Positions 50,569 through 60,596 of a stretch of 64,000 bases of DNA are shown one piece after another. Position 1 is the stretch's first letter; every line of letters starts with the position of its first letter. The notes beneath the pieces are model-generated. The model was not told the DNA's origin. It searched no databases and saw nothing but the letters and a program-made list of their open reading frames with translations. The position numbers were made by a program, and so were the translations under genes. The stretch is from Paractinoplanes rishiriensis (lineage in GTDB: Bacteria; Actinomycetota; Actinomycetes; Mycobacteriales; Micromonosporaceae): the NCBI RefSeq assembly GCF_016862375.1, contig NZ_BOMV01000073.1, positions 62,001-126,000 of the forward strand, written 5' to 3'.

Positions 50569-53500
50569 GCCGGTGATCGACAGCTTCACGGTGCCCGCCT
50601 CGTTCGCGCAGCAGCGGCTGTGGTTCCTCGACCAGCTGGTGCCCAACGCGTTCACCTACAACATCCCGCTGGCCCTGCGACTGGCCGGGGAGCTCGACCG
50701 GTCCGCGCTGCATCGCGCGCTGATCGAGATCGTGCGGCGGCACGAGGCGTTGCGCACCACGTTCGGCGCCGCTCCCGGCGGACCCGTGCAGATCGTCGCC
50801 GACTGCCGGGACCCCGAACTGCCGATGCACGACCTCACCGGCCACGACGCCTCGGACGAGGCACTCGCGGCCCTGCTCACCGAGCTGGGCGAGGAGCCGT
50901 TCGACCTGGCCGCCGGTCCCCTGCTGCGCTGCCGGCTGATTCGCCTCGGCGCGCGCACCCACGTCCTGTCCCTGGTCCTGCACCACATCGTGGCCGACGG
51001 CTGGTCGGTCGGCGTCCTGGTCCGGGAGCTGGCCGCCCTCTACGACGCCTACCGGCGGGGCGCCCCCAGCCCGCTGCCCGATCTGCCGGTCCAGTACGCC
51101 GACTACTCGGAATGGCAGCGCGATCCGGCCCGCGCCGGGCTGCACGAGCGCCAGATCGAGTACTGGCGCAAGCGGCTGGCCGATCCGCCGCGCCTGCTGG
51201 AGCTTCCGATGGACCGGCCCCGCCCGTGGGCGCGCGACGTGGCCGGCGCCGTCCACCTGGCACCCCTGCCCGCCGAGATCACGACGGCCCTGGACGCGAT
51301 CAACCGGTCCGAGCGGGTCACCGACTTCATGGTCCTGCTGGCGGCGCTGCAGATCCTGCTGGCGCGGTACAGCGGGCAGACCGACATCCTGGTCGGCACC
51401 CCGGTCGCCGGCCGGGTCCGGCCCGAGCTGGAACAGGTCATCGGGTTCTTCGCCAACACGCTGGTGATCCGCGGCGAGCCGGCCGGCGACCGGACCTTCC
51501 GGCAGCTGCTGCGCGACGTACGGGCTGACAGCCTGACCGCGTTCGAGCATCAGGACGTCCCGTTCGAGCAGGTCGTGGACGCGCTGGTCGCGGAACGTAC
51601 GATCAGCCATTCGCCGTTGTTCCAGGTCATGTTCGCGGTGCAGAACGCGCCCGGCGAGGACGAGGCGGCTCTGGCCGGCCTGGACGTCACCGTGCTGGAG
51701 CCGGCGCTGCGCGCGGCGAAGTTCGACCTCACCGTGATGGCCTGGCGGGCGGCGGACGGCCGGATCGGCACGTCGTACGAGTACAGCACCGACCTGTTCG
51801 ACGCGGCCACGATCCAGCGGCTGTCGGACAGCCTGCCGATCCTGCTCCGGGCCTGCCTGGCCGAGCCGGACCGGCCAGTTCGCGAACTGCCGGTGATCGG
51901 CGCGGACGAACGACGCCGCCTGCTGGCCGCCGGTGCCGCACCGGCGCCGGCCGGCTCGTCGCGGACCGTGCCGGAGTTGTTCGAGGCGCAGGCCGCGCGC
52001 CGGCCGGACGCGGTCGCGGTGGAGGCCGGAACCGACCGGCTGACCTATCGCGAGCTCAACGCGTGGGCCAACCGGATCGCGCACTGGCTGCTCGCCCACG
52101 GCGCCGGGCCGGAACGCCTGGCCGCGCTGGCTGTCAGCCGGTCCACCGGGCAGATCGCCGCGCTGCTCGGCATCGCCAAGGCGGGCGCCGCGTACGTCGC
52201 CGTCGACCCGGCCCATCCGCCGGAGCGGATCGCCGCGTTGCTGCGCGACGCCGAGCCGGTCGCCGTGCTGCTGAGCGACGACCAGACGGCCGCGGTACCC
52301 GACGTGCCCGGCCCGGTGCGGCTGGTCGTCGACACCGCCGCGCTGCTCGACGCCCAGCCGGAGCACGATCCGGCCGGCGCCGGCCGCACCTCGGACACGC
52401 CGCTGTACGCGCTCTACACCTCGGGCTCCACCGGCACCCCCAAGGCCGTCCTGATGCCCGGCGGACCGATCGCGACGATGCTCGACTGGCAGGCCCGGCA
52501 CCTCGGCACCGACCCCGGCCGGCGGGTCGCCCAGTTCACCACCATCACCTTCGACGTGTCGGCGCAGGAGATCCTCGGCGCCCTGCTGACCGGCAAGTGC
52601 CTGGTGGTGGTCGACGAGTTGACCCGCCGGGACCCGGACGCCTTCGCCAACTGGCTGGCCGACCGGCGGATCAACGAGTTGTACGCGACCAACCAGGTCC
52701 TGCAGGGCGTGCTCAAGTCGGCGCTGGACCGCGGCGTCGACCTGTCGGCGCTCACCGACGTCGCGCAGGCCGGCGAGGCGTTCGTGGTCAGCGACGAGCT
52801 GCGCGAATTCGCCCGCCGCTACCCCGGGTGCCGGCTGCACAACCACTACGGGCCGAGCGAGACGCACGTGGTGACCTCCTACTCGCTGCCCGGCGGCGAG
52901 AGCGCGGCGTGGCCGGTGCACCCGCCCATCGGACGGCCGATCGACGGCAGCCGGGTGTACGTCCTCGACGGCGACCTCGAGATCCTGCCGCAGGGCGTGC
53001 GCGGCGAGCTGTACCTGGCCGGCGCCTGCCTGGCGCGCGGCTACCTCGCACGCCCGGCGCTGACCGCGGAGCGGTTCCGGCCCGACCCCTATGGGCCGCC
53101 GGGCACCCGGATGTACCGGTCCGGGGACGTCGTCCGCTGGACCAACGACGGGCAGCTCGAGTTCGCCGGGCGGGTCGACCACCAGGTGAAGCTCCGCGGC
53201 TACCGGATCGAGCCGGACGAGGTGGCAGCCGCCCTCATCCGGCACCCGGAGGTGCGCGAGTCCGCCGTCGTGGTACGCACCGACCCGGCCGGCGAACAGC
53301 GGCTGGTGGCCTACGTCGTGCCGGCCGACGGTCACCAGCCGGCCGCGGCCCAGCTGCGCACCTACCTCGGCGACGTGGTGCCGGCGTACATGGTGCCGTC
53401 CGCCTATCCGCTGCTGCCGGCTCTGCCGTTGAACCGCAACGGCAAGCTGGACCGGGCCGCGCTGCCGGAGCCGTCCTTCGACAACGACGAGCGGCAGGCC

Positions 53501-56500
53501 TTCGTGACCCCGCGGACCGACGAGGAACGCCTGGTCAGCGAGGTGTGGGCGGAGGTGCTCGGCGCCGGGCGGGTCGGCGCGCACGACAACTTCTTCGCCC
53601 TCGGCGGACACTCCCTGCTGGCCACCCGCGCCATCACCCGGCTCCGCGAGGCCACCGGCCGGCGCATCCCGTTGTGGATCATCTTCCAGTCGCCGACCGT
53701 GGCCACCTTCGCCGAGCAGTTGGCACAGGCGCCGCCGGAGGTGTCCGACCGGGAGCCGATCACCGCCCGGCCGCGGCTGGGCGCGGCGCCGGCCGCCTAC
53801 TCGCAACGCCGTCTCTGGTTCCTGGAACGGTTCTCGCCCGGCACGGCCACCTACCACATCCCGTCCGCCGAACGGTTGCGCGGCCCGTTGGACGAGCGGT
53901 CGCTGCGCCGTGCCCTGCGCGAGGTGGTGCGCCGGCACGAGGCGCTGCGCACCCGGTTCGACGACACCGGCGGTGACCTCGTGCAGATCGTCCTGCCGGA
54001 CGCGCCGTTCGACCTGGCGGTCGAGGCGGTGCCGGGCACCGGCCCGGCCCAGCTGGCCGCCGCGCTGGCCCGGCTCGACGAGGAGGCCCGGACGCCGTTC
54101 GACCTGCGGCGCGGGCCCCTGCTCCGGGCCCGGCTGCTGCGCCTCGGCGCCGAGGACCACCTGCTGACCATCACGGTGCACCACATCGCGTTCGACGGCT
54201 GGTCCGCCGGGATCTTCTACGCCGAACTGGCCGCGCTCTACCCGGCCTACCTGCAGAACCGCCGGTCACCGCTGCCCGAGCCGGCCCTCCAGTTCAGCGA
54301 CTACGCGGTCTGGCAGCACGAGCGGCGGCAGCGGTCGGCGTACGCCCGGCAGCTGGACTACTGGACCACCCAGCTCGCCGGCGCGCCACACCGGCTGGAC
54401 CTGCCGTACGACCGGCCGGCGCCGACGATCCGGTCGCACCGCGGCGGGGTGGTCGAGGGCCCGATCGACCCGGCCGTCTGGCAGCGGCTCGACCGGGTCG
54501 CCTCGGCCACCGGCTGCACCCGGTTCATGGTGCTGCTCGCAGCGTTGCAGGCGGTGCTCACCCGGTACACCGGACAGTCCGACATCTGCGTCGGCTCGAC
54601 GGTGGCCGGCCGGACCCGGCCCGAGCTGGAACCGCTGATCGGGTTCTTCGTCAACACGCTGGTCCTGCGCACCGACCTCGGCGGCGACCCGACCTTCACC
54701 GAGCTGCTCGGCCGGGTACGCCGGGTGTGCCTGGACGCGTTCGACGCGCAGGACGTGCCGTTCGAGCACCTGGTGGAGCTGCTGCGCCCGCACCGCGATC
54801 CCGGCACCACGCCGCTGTTCCAGGTGATGCTGACACTGCACAACACACCCGGTGGCTCCTTCACGCTGCCGGGAGTGACCGCCGAGCCGGTCGAGCCCGA
54901 CCTGGTGACCGCCAAGTTCGACCTCTCCATCCACGTGTCGCCGGTCCGGGACACGGCCGCCGTCCTGATCGAATACAACGCCGACGTCTTCGAGGCCGGT
55001 ACGGTCCGCCAGCTCGCCGGCTACTTCGACGCGCTGTTGCAGGCGGCCCTGGTCAGCCCGGACGAGCGGCTGTCCGACCTGGACCTGCCCGGCACGGACG
55101 ACACCCCGGCGGCCGGGCCCGCACCGCGGCGGGCGACCCTGGTCGATCTGTTCGCCGCTCAGGTCGCAAGCCGCCCGCAGGCGGTGGCTCTGCGGTGCGC
55201 TGGCGAGTCGTTGACCTACCGGCAGCTGGACGAGCGGTCCGACCGGCTCGCGCACCGGCTGGCCGCCCGGGGAGCCGCCGCGGAGCACCGGGTGGCGATC
55301 TGCCTGGACCGCTCGCCCGAGCAGGTCGTCGCCATCCTGGCCGTGCTCAAGGCCGGCGGCACCTACGTGCCACTCGACCCCGGCCACCCGGACGAGCGGC
55401 TGCGCCTGATCCTGGCCGACGCGGCGCCGGCGCTGCTGCTGACCGATCCGGTCACGGCCGGACGCATCGCCGGCGGCTGCGCCACCCTCGACCCGTGCGA
55501 CGAGACCGGCGAGCTCACCCGGCCACCGGCAGGTCCGCTGCCCGGCACCGCCGCCTACGTCATCTACACCTCCGGCTCCACCGGCCGGCCCAAGGGCGTC
55601 GTCGTCGAGCACGACCAGGTGGTGCGGCTGTTGCGGGCGACCGAGGCGCACCTCGCCTTCGGGCCGGACGACGTGTGGACGATGTTCCACTCGTACGCCT
55701 TCGACTTCGCCGTCTGGGAGATGTGGGGCGCGCTCGGCTACGGCGGAACGCTCGTGGTGGTGCCGCGGGACGTCGCCCGGGCCCCCGAGGATTTCGCGCG
55801 GCTGCTGGCCGCCGAACGGGTGACCGTGCTCAGCCAGACCCCGTCCGCGCTGCGCGAGCTCGGCAGAGTCCTGCCGGCGGAGACATCGCTGCGCTACGTC
55901 GTGCTCGGCGGCGAGGCCGCCGTCCCCGCCGACCTGAGGCGCTGGTTCGACCGGCCCGGTGATCAGTGCCCCTCGATCGTCAACCTCTACGGCATCACCG
56001 AGACGACCGTGCACACGACGGTGCGCCCGATCACCGCCGCCGACACCCGGCTGAGCCGCAGCCCGATCGGCCGGGCCCTGCCGCACGCCCGCGTCCACCT
56101 GCTGGACGAGCGGATGCGGCCGGTGCCGCCCGGCGCACCCGGCGAGCTGTACGTCGGCGGCGCCGGACTGGCCCGCGGCTACCTCGGCGCCGCCGGGCTG
56201 ACCGCCGACCGGTTCCGGCCCGACCCGTTCGGCGCGCCGGGTGACCGGTTGTACCGCAGCGGCGACCGGGCCCGCCGCGGCCCGGACGGCGACCTCGCCT
56301 ACCTGGGCCGCTTGGACGACCAGGTGAAGGTGCGCGGCTACCGGATCGAGCCGGCCGAGATCGAGGCCGTCCTCGGCGACCACCCCGCGGTGCGCTCCAG
56401 CGCCGTCCTGCTGCGCCGGGTGGCCGGTGAGCCGGCACTGGTGGGCTACGTGGACACCAGCGTCGAGGTCGCCGCCGGCGAACTGCGCGCATACCTGGCG

Positions 56501-57688
56501 CGGCGGTTGCCGCAGCACCTGGTGCCCGCGGCGATCGTCCCGGTCGGTTCGTGGCCGCTGACCCGCAACGGCAAGCTGGACCGGTCCGCGCTGCCGGAAC
56601 CCGGCACGCTGGCGGGCCCGGCCGGCGCCTCGGCACCGCCGCATTCGGCGACCGAGCGGCAGCTGGCTGACCTGTGGAGCGAGCTGCTGGGGGTCAAGCG
56701 GGTCGGGCGGGACGACGACTTCTTCGCCCTCGGCGGGCATTCGTTCCTGGCCCTGCGGCTCATCGACCGGATCCGGCGCGACCTCGGCGTACCGGTCGGC
56801 GCCGCGACCATCTTCCAGGCTCCGACGGTGGCCCGGCTCGCCGCGGCCATGGCAGCGCCGGACCGCGACACCGGATCGCCGCTGGTTGCCCTGCGCGGGC
56901 CCGGCGAGGGTGCCGCCCCGGCGCTCGTGCTCGTCCACCCCATCGGCGGCAACGTGCTGTGCTACGCCGGCCTGGCCCGTGCCCTCCCACCCGGGTACCC
57001 GGTACACGGGCTGGTCGCCGCGGGCCTGGACGGGGAGGCGGCGCCGGCGATGTCCATCCCGGACATGGCCGAGAGCTACCTCGCCGCCCTGCGCGACGCC
57101 GGCCTCGATCCGCGCCGCATCGTGCTGGCCGGCTGGTCGATGGGCGGCGTCGTCGCCTTCGAGATGGCGCGCCGGCTGGCCCGCGACGGCGTACGGCCGC
57201 CGGTGCTGCTGATCGACACCTACCCGCCCGATCCGGAGCCGGGTGCGGAGCCGGACGACGCCGAGCTGGTGGCCGCGTTCGCCGCCGACTGGGGCCGCAC
57301 CGCCGGCGTCGACCTGGGCCTGGACGCCGCGGAACTGGCCCGGATACCGGCCGGGCGACGCCTCGGACGCCTGCACGAGCGGGCGACCGGGCACGGCCTG
57401 GTCCCGCCCTCGCTCCTCGCGGCGGCGTTGCGGGTGTTCGCCGCGAACGCCGGCGCCCTGGCCGGGTACCTCCCCGGCGGCCGCTACGACGGCGAGGTCG
57501 TCCTGCTCGCCGCCGGCGACGGACCGGCCGGCGAGGACGGTCCGGCACCGGGCTGGGCGCGGTGGGTGGACGGCATCCTGACCCTCGAGCGGGTGCCGGG
57601 CGACCACTACCGCCTGCTGCACCCGCCGGGGCAGGCGGCCGTGGCCGCGGCCGCCGCCGCGCTGCTCGACCGGACCGGTCGCCGATGA
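50558..57688 (+). CDS. NRPS, two modules C-A-T-C-A-T-TE
   Basis: Encodes 2376 aa from ATG 50558. Both C domains are LCL-like with HHIVADGWS and HHIAFDGWS. The first A domain has pocket residues read by eye as D-V-Q-L-A-A-H-V-V-K, one change from the classical proline code. The second reads D-F-W-S-V-G-L-V-H-K, a threonine-type code. Carrier serines are Ser1019 and Ser2062 (LGGHS). The terminal thioesterase has GWSMGG with Ser2194. No epimerisation or methylation domain. It is therefore the terminating enzyme of the assembly line, adding Pro- and Thr-like residues and releasing the product. Overlaps genes on both sides, within one operon. Confidence 0.9.
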   Translation: MPTEPVIDSFTVPASFAQQRLWFLDQLVPNAFTYNIPLALRLAGELDRSALHRALIEIVRRHEALRTTFGAAPGGPVQIVADCRDPELPMHDLTGHDASDEALAALLTELGEEPFDLAAGPLLRCRLIRLGARTHVLSLVLHHIVADGWSVGVLVRELAALYDAYRRGAPSPLPDLPVQYADYSEWQRDPARAGLHERQIEYWRKRLADPPRLLELPMDRPRPWARDVAGAVHLAPLPAEITTALDAINRSERVTDFMVLLAALQILLARYSGQTDILVGTPVAGRVRPELEQVIGFFANTLVIRGEPAGDRTFRQLLRDVRADSLTAFEHQDVPFEQVVDALVAERTISHSPLFQVMFAVQNAPGEDEAALAGLDVTVLEPALRAAKFDLTVMAWRAADGRIGTSYEYSTDLFDAATIQRLSDSLPILLRACLAEPDRPVRELPVIGADERRRLLAAGAAPAPAGSSRTVPELFEAQAARRPDAVAVEAGTDRLTYRELNAWANRIAHWLLAHGAGPERLAALAVSRSTGQIAALLGIAKAGAAYVAVDPAHPPERIAALLRDAEPVAVLLSDDQTAAVPDVPGPVRLVVDTAALLDAQPEHDPAGAGRTSDTPLYALYTSGSTGTPKAVLMPGGPIATMLDWQARHLGTDPGRRVAQFTTITFDVSAQEILGALLTGKCLVVVDELTRRDPDAFANWLADRRINELYATNQVLQGVLKSALDRGVDLSALTDVAQAGEAFVVSDELREFARRYPGCRLHNHYGPSETHVVTSYSLPGGESAAWPVHPPIGRPIDGSRVYVLDGDLEILPQGVRGELYLAGACLARGYLARPALTAERFRPDPYGPPGTRMYRSGDVVRWTNDGQLEFAGRVDHQVKLRGYRIEPDEVAAALIRHPEVRESAVVVRTDPAGEQRLVAYVVPADGHQPAAAQLRTYLGDVVPAYMVPSAYPLLPALPLNRNGKLDRAALPEPSFDNDERQAFVTPRTDEERLVSEVWAEVLGAGRVGAHDNFFALGGHSLLATRAITRLREATGRRIPLWIIFQSPTVATFAEQLAQAPPEVSDREPITARPRLGAAPAAYSQRRLWFLERFSPGTATYHIPSAERLRGPLDERSLRRALREVVRRHEALRTRFDDTGGDLVQIVLPDAPFDLAVEAVPGTGPAQLAAALARLDEEARTPFDLRRGPLLRARLLRLGAEDHLLTITVHHIAFDGWSAGIFYAELAALYPAYLQNRRSPLPEPALQFSDYAVWQHERRQRSAYARQLDYWTTQLAGAPHRLDLPYDRPAPTIRSHRGGVVEGPIDPAVWQRLDRVASATGCTRFMVLLAALQAVLTRYTGQSDICVGSTVAGRTRPELEPLIGFFVNTLVLRTDLGGDPTFTELLGRVRRVCLDAFDAQDVPFEHLVELLRPHRDPGTTPLFQVMLTLHNTPGGSFTLPGVTAEPVEPDLVTAKFDLSIHVSPVRDTAAVLIEYNADVFEAGTVRQLAGYFDALLQAALVSPDERLSDLDLPGTDDTPAAGPAPRRATLVDLFAAQVASRPQAVALRCAGESLTYRQLDERSDRLAHRLAARGAAAEHRVAICLDRSPEQVVAILAVLKAGGTYVPLDPGHPDERLRLILADAAPALLLTDPVTAGRIAGGCATLDPCDETGELTRPPAGPLPGTAAYVIYTSGSTGRPKGVVVEHDQVVRLLRATEAHLAFGPDDVWTMFHSYAFDFAVWEMWGALGYGGTLVVVPRDVARAPEDFARLLAAERVTVLSQTPSALRELGRVLPAETSLRYVVLGGEAAVPADLRRWFDRPGDQCPSIVNLYGITETTVHTTVRPITAADTRLSRSPIGRALPHARVHLLDERMRPVPPGAPGELYVGGAGLARGYLGAAGLTADRFRPDPFGAPGDRLYRSGDRARRGPDGDLAYLGRLDDQVKVRGYRIEPAEIEAVLGDHPAVRSSAVLLRRVAGEPALVGYVDTSVEVAAGELRAYLARRLPQHLVPAAIVPVGSWPLTRNGKLDRSALPEPGTLAGPAGASAPPHSATERQLADLWSELLGVKRVGRDDDFFALGGHSFLALRLIDRIRRDLGVPVGAATIFQAPTVARLAAAMAAPDRDTGSPLVALRGPGEGAAPALVLVHPIGGNVLCYAGLARALPPGYPVHGLVAAGLDGEAAPAMSIPDMAESYLAALRDAGLDPRRIVLAGWSMGGVVAFEMARRLARDGVRPPVLLIDTYPPDPEPGAEPDDAELVAAFAADWGRTAGVDLGLDAAELARIPAGRRLGRLHERATGHGLVPPSLLAAALRVFAANAGALAGYLPGGRYDGEVVLLAAGDGPAGEDGPAPGWARWVDGILTLERVPGDHYRLLHPPGQAAVAAAAAALLDRTGRR

Positions 57689-58434
57689 GCGGCTCGCTGG
57701 CCGGCCGGGTGGTGCTGGTCACGGGAGCGGCCACCGGCATCGGTGCGGCCACCGCGGTGGCCTTCGGACGGGCCGGCGCCGGCGTCGCGGTCAACCACTG
57801 GCGGCAGCCGGCCGAGGCCGCCGGGGTCGCCGCCGCGATCGAGGCGGCCGGCTCCCCCGCCGTCGTGCACGAGGCGGACGTCCGGGACGCCGCCGCGGTG
57901 GCCGGCCTGGTCGACGACGTCCGGCAGCGGCTCGGGCCGGTGGACATCCTGGTGAACAACGCGGGGGTGATCTCCCGGTCGACGTGCGCCGAGCTGGGCG
58001 AGGACGAATGGGACCGGGTCGTCGACACCAACCTCAAGGCCGTCTACCTGTGCAGCAAAAACGTGATTCCGGAGATGACCAGGCGGGGCTGGGGTCGCAT
58101 CGTCAACATCGCCTCCGAGCTGGCGTTTGTCGGCGAGGCCCGGCTGGTGCACTACTGCGCCGCCAAGGGCGGGGTGCTCGCACTTACCCGGGCGCTGGCC
58201 CGGGAGCTGATCGGCGCGGGCATCAACGTCAACGCGGTGGCGCCCGGGATGACCGAGACACCGATGCTGACCGCCAATCCGGTCACCTTCAACGACCGGG
58301 TCCGCGAGACGATCCCGGCCGGTCGCTGGGGGCGGCCCGCGGAGGTGGCCGAAACCGTGCTGTTCCTGGCCTCGGACGCCGCCGACTACTACGTCGGGTG
58401 GACGTTCAGCCCCAACGGCGGCGTCGTGATGTGA
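57685..58434 (+). CDS. Short-chain dehydrogenase/reductase
   Basis: Encodes 249 aa starting at ATG 57685, overlapping the NRPS stop. NAD(P) loop TGAATGIG (about 13-20), NNAG, active-site Ser in NIASE, and YCAAK (Y-x-x-x-K). Close to the FabG/glucose dehydrogenase size. It would reduce a ketone or oxidise an alcohol on a pathway intermediate or on the building-block amino acid; which one is unknown. Part of the NRPS operon. Confidence 0.85.
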   Translation: MSGSLAGRVVLVTGAATGIGAATAVAFGRAGAGVAVNHWRQPAEAAGVAAAIEAAGSPAVVHEADVRDAAAVAGLVDDVRQRLGPVDILVNNAGVISRSTCAELGEDEWDRVVDTNLKAVYLCSKNVIPEMTRRGWGRIVNIASELAFVGEARLVHYCAAKGGVLALTRALARELIGAGINVNAVAPGMTETPMLTANPVTFNDRVRETIPAGRWGRPAEVAETVLFLASDAADYYVGWTFSPNGGVVM

Positions 58435-58461
58435 CCGCCCGGCACCGGAAGGAGCAACGAC

Positions 58462-59574
58462 GTGCGGATGGGACCGGCCCGGCTGGAGGACTGGCTGCGC
58501 GACCGCTATTTCACCGCGACCTACGACCTGAGCAGCAGCGGGGTCGAGCCGTGGAGTTACGGCGAGCTGCGCGACCGGCTCGGCCTCGACCCGGCGCGGC
58601 TCGACCGGATCCGCTTCACCGACAATCCCTCGCTGGGCAACGGGTGCCTCCGCGAGGCGCTCGCCGCCCGGTTCGCCGGTGGTGACCCGGACCGGGTGAT
58701 GACCACGCACGGGTCCAGCGAAGCCGCCTTCCTGGTGTTCAACGAGCTGCTGTCGGCCGGGGACCGGGTGGTGGTGGTCGAGCCCGCCTACCACGCCCTG
58801 CGCGACGTACCCGAGGCGATCGGCTGCGAGGTGGTGCCCTGGCGGCTGCCGGCCGAGCGGGACTTCGCCGCCGACCTGGCCGAGCTGGACCGCCTGGTCG
58901 CCCCGGGGACCCGGATGGTGATCGTGAACCTGCCGCACAATCCGACCGGCGCCACGATCACCGCCGCGCAGCAGCGCGAACTGGTCGACGTCGTGCGCGG
59001 CGCCGGCGCGTACCTGCTGTGGGACGCGGCGTTCGCCGAGCTGACCTACGGCGGGCCGGCGCTGCCCGACCCGGCGCTCACCTACCGCCGGTGTATCTCG
59101 CTGGGCACGCTGTCCAAGGCGTACGGCCTGCCGGGGCTGCGGGTCGGCTGGTGCGTGGCCGACCCGGACCTGTTGCCCCGGCTGCTGCCGCTGCGCGATC
59201 GCATGACGTTGGCGCTGTCCCCGCTCGTCGAGTTCGTCGCCACCGCCGCGGTGCGGCGGGCCGGCGTGCTGCTCGCCGATCGGCTGCGGCAGGCGGCCGA
59301 GAACCGGGAATCGCTGCTGGCGTGGGCGGCGACCGCACCCGGCGTGGCGCCGCTGGCGCCGCCGGCAGCCGGGGTGACCGCGTTTCCCCGGCTGCTGGTG
59401 GACGACGTGGACGCGTTCTGCACCGGGCTGCTCGCCGCCGAGGGGGTGCTGCTCGCGCCCGGTTCCTGCTTCGGCCATCCCGATCGGGTCCGGCTCGGTT
59501 ACGGCGGCAACCGGCGAGATTTCGAGCTGGGCCTGGAAAGGACGTCGGCGATGCTGGCCAAGGTGGCGCGATGA
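58462..59574 (+). CDS. PLP enzyme resembling capreomycidine synthase (VioD/OrfR type)
   Basis: Encodes 370 aa from GTG 58462, with GGAAGGAG upstream. Fold-type I aminotransferase: VMTTHGSSEAAF binds the cofactor phosphate, NLPHNPTGA is the conserved Asn motif, and LGTLSKAYGLPGLRVGW holds Lys219 for the PLP imine. The opening LEDWLRDRYFTATYDLSSSGV and the GELR block match my recollection of VioD, which closes 3-hydroxyarginine to capreomycidine in viomycin biosynthesis. The Rieske enzyme next door fits the same theme. The arginine hydroxylase expected with it is not in the window. Other aminotransferase roles remain possible. Confidence 0.75.
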   Translation: MRMGPARLEDWLRDRYFTATYDLSSSGVEPWSYGELRDRLGLDPARLDRIRFTDNPSLGNGCLREALAARFAGGDPDRVMTTHGSSEAAFLVFNELLSAGDRVVVVEPAYHALRDVPEAIGCEVVPWRLPAERDFAADLAELDRLVAPGTRMVIVNLPHNPTGATITAAQQRELVDVVRGAGAYLLWDAAFAELTYGGPALPDPALTYRRCISLGTLSKAYGLPGLRVGWCVADPDLLPRLLPLRDRMTLALSPLVEFVATAAVRRAGVLLADRLRQAAENRESLLAWAATAPGVAPLAPPAAGVTAFPRLLVDDVDAFCTGLLAAEGVLLAPGSCFGHPDRVRLGYGGNRRDFELGLERTSAMLAKVAR

Positions 59575-60596
59575 CGGCTCTGGAAGCGATCGAGCGACGG
59601 TTCCTCCGGCACGTCTGGTTCCCGGTCGCCCGGCGCGACGACGTCGGCGAGGCGCCGGTGCGCGCCACCCTGCTCGGCACCGACCTGGTCGTCTACCAGG
59701 CGGGTGACCGGGTCGTGGTCGCCGCCGGGCACTGCCCGCACCGGGGGATGGCGATGTGGCTCGGCCGCCCGACCGCCGACGGGCTGGAATGCCCGTACCA
59801 CGGCTGGGTCTTCGCCGCGGACGACGGCCGCTGCGTACGGATCCCGTCGCTGCCGGACGGCACCGCGGCGGGGCCGCCCCGCCTGCGCACGTATCCGGTG
59901 GCAGTGGCGTACGGGCACGTCTGGACGTCCCTGGCCGAACCGTACCTGCCGATGCCTGAGCCCGCGGTGCCGGCGGACCGCGGCTGGCGGTTCGCCTACG
60001 GCGTTCCGCACGACCTGCGGTGCGGGATGCGCCAGCTGACCGAGAACTTCCGCGACATCTCGCACTTTCCGTTCGTGCACGCCGGCACGATGGGCGACCA
60101 GGCGCGCCGGGTGGTCGATCCGTACCGGGTGGTGCGCGACGGCTGGCGCCTGCGGTGGGGCATGACGACCGACCTCGGCGGCACGGCGCTGGGCGGCAAC
60201 ACCGCACTGGCCAACAAGATCCGGTTGACGCACGGCGTGGTGCTCCCGATGGCGGCGACCGTGCACACCGAGTTTCCGGACGGCGGCCGCCGCTTCCTCG
60301 CCCAGTTCGCCACGCCGCTGGACCAGGACGGCGGCCGGGTACGGCTGTTCTGGACGCTCGGCATCGACCACATCGTGCGGGAGAAGCACGGCGTCGACAT
60401 GAACGAGATGTGGGACTACGAGCGGCGCATCTTCGAGGAGGACTACCCGATCGTGGAGAACCAGGTGCCCGCCGAGGCCCCGCTCGATCTACGCAGCCAG
60501 CAGCACACGGCGGCCGACCGTTACAGCGTGGTGTACCGCCGGACCTACGCCGAGTTGCTCCGCGCCTTCGCGGCCGACACCGGGACGCAGTCGTGA
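59571..60596 (+). CDS. Rieske [2Fe-2S] non-heme iron oxygenase (VioQ-like)
   Basis: Encodes 341 aa, coupled to the preceding gene by ATGA. Rieske cluster ligands: CPHRG (about 50-54) and CPYHGW (about 70-75). The catalytic domain carries the mononuclear iron motif NFRDISHFPFVHAG, with the bridging Asp and His residues. The phthalate-type alpha subunit architecture is complete; ferredoxin and reductase are not encoded nearby. VioQ, a Rieske enzyme, hydroxylates the capreomycidine ring in viomycin, and the pairing with a VioD-like gene here suggests the same chemistry, by inference. Confidence 0.85.
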   Translation: MTALEAIERRFLRHVWFPVARRDDVGEAPVRATLLGTDLVVYQAGDRVVVAAGHCPHRGMAMWLGRPTADGLECPYHGWVFAADDGRCVRIPSLPDGTAAGPPRLRTYPVAVAYGHVWTSLAEPYLPMPEPAVPADRGWRFAYGVPHDLRCGMRQLTENFRDISHFPFVHAGTMGDQARRVVDPYRVVRDGWRLRWGMTTDLGGTALGGNTALANKIRLTHGVVLPMAATVHTEFPDGGRRFLAQFATPLDQDGGRVRLFWTLGIDHIVREKHGVDMNEMWDYERRIFEEDYPIVENQVPAEAPLDLRSQQHTAADRYSVVYRRTYAELLRAFAADTGTQS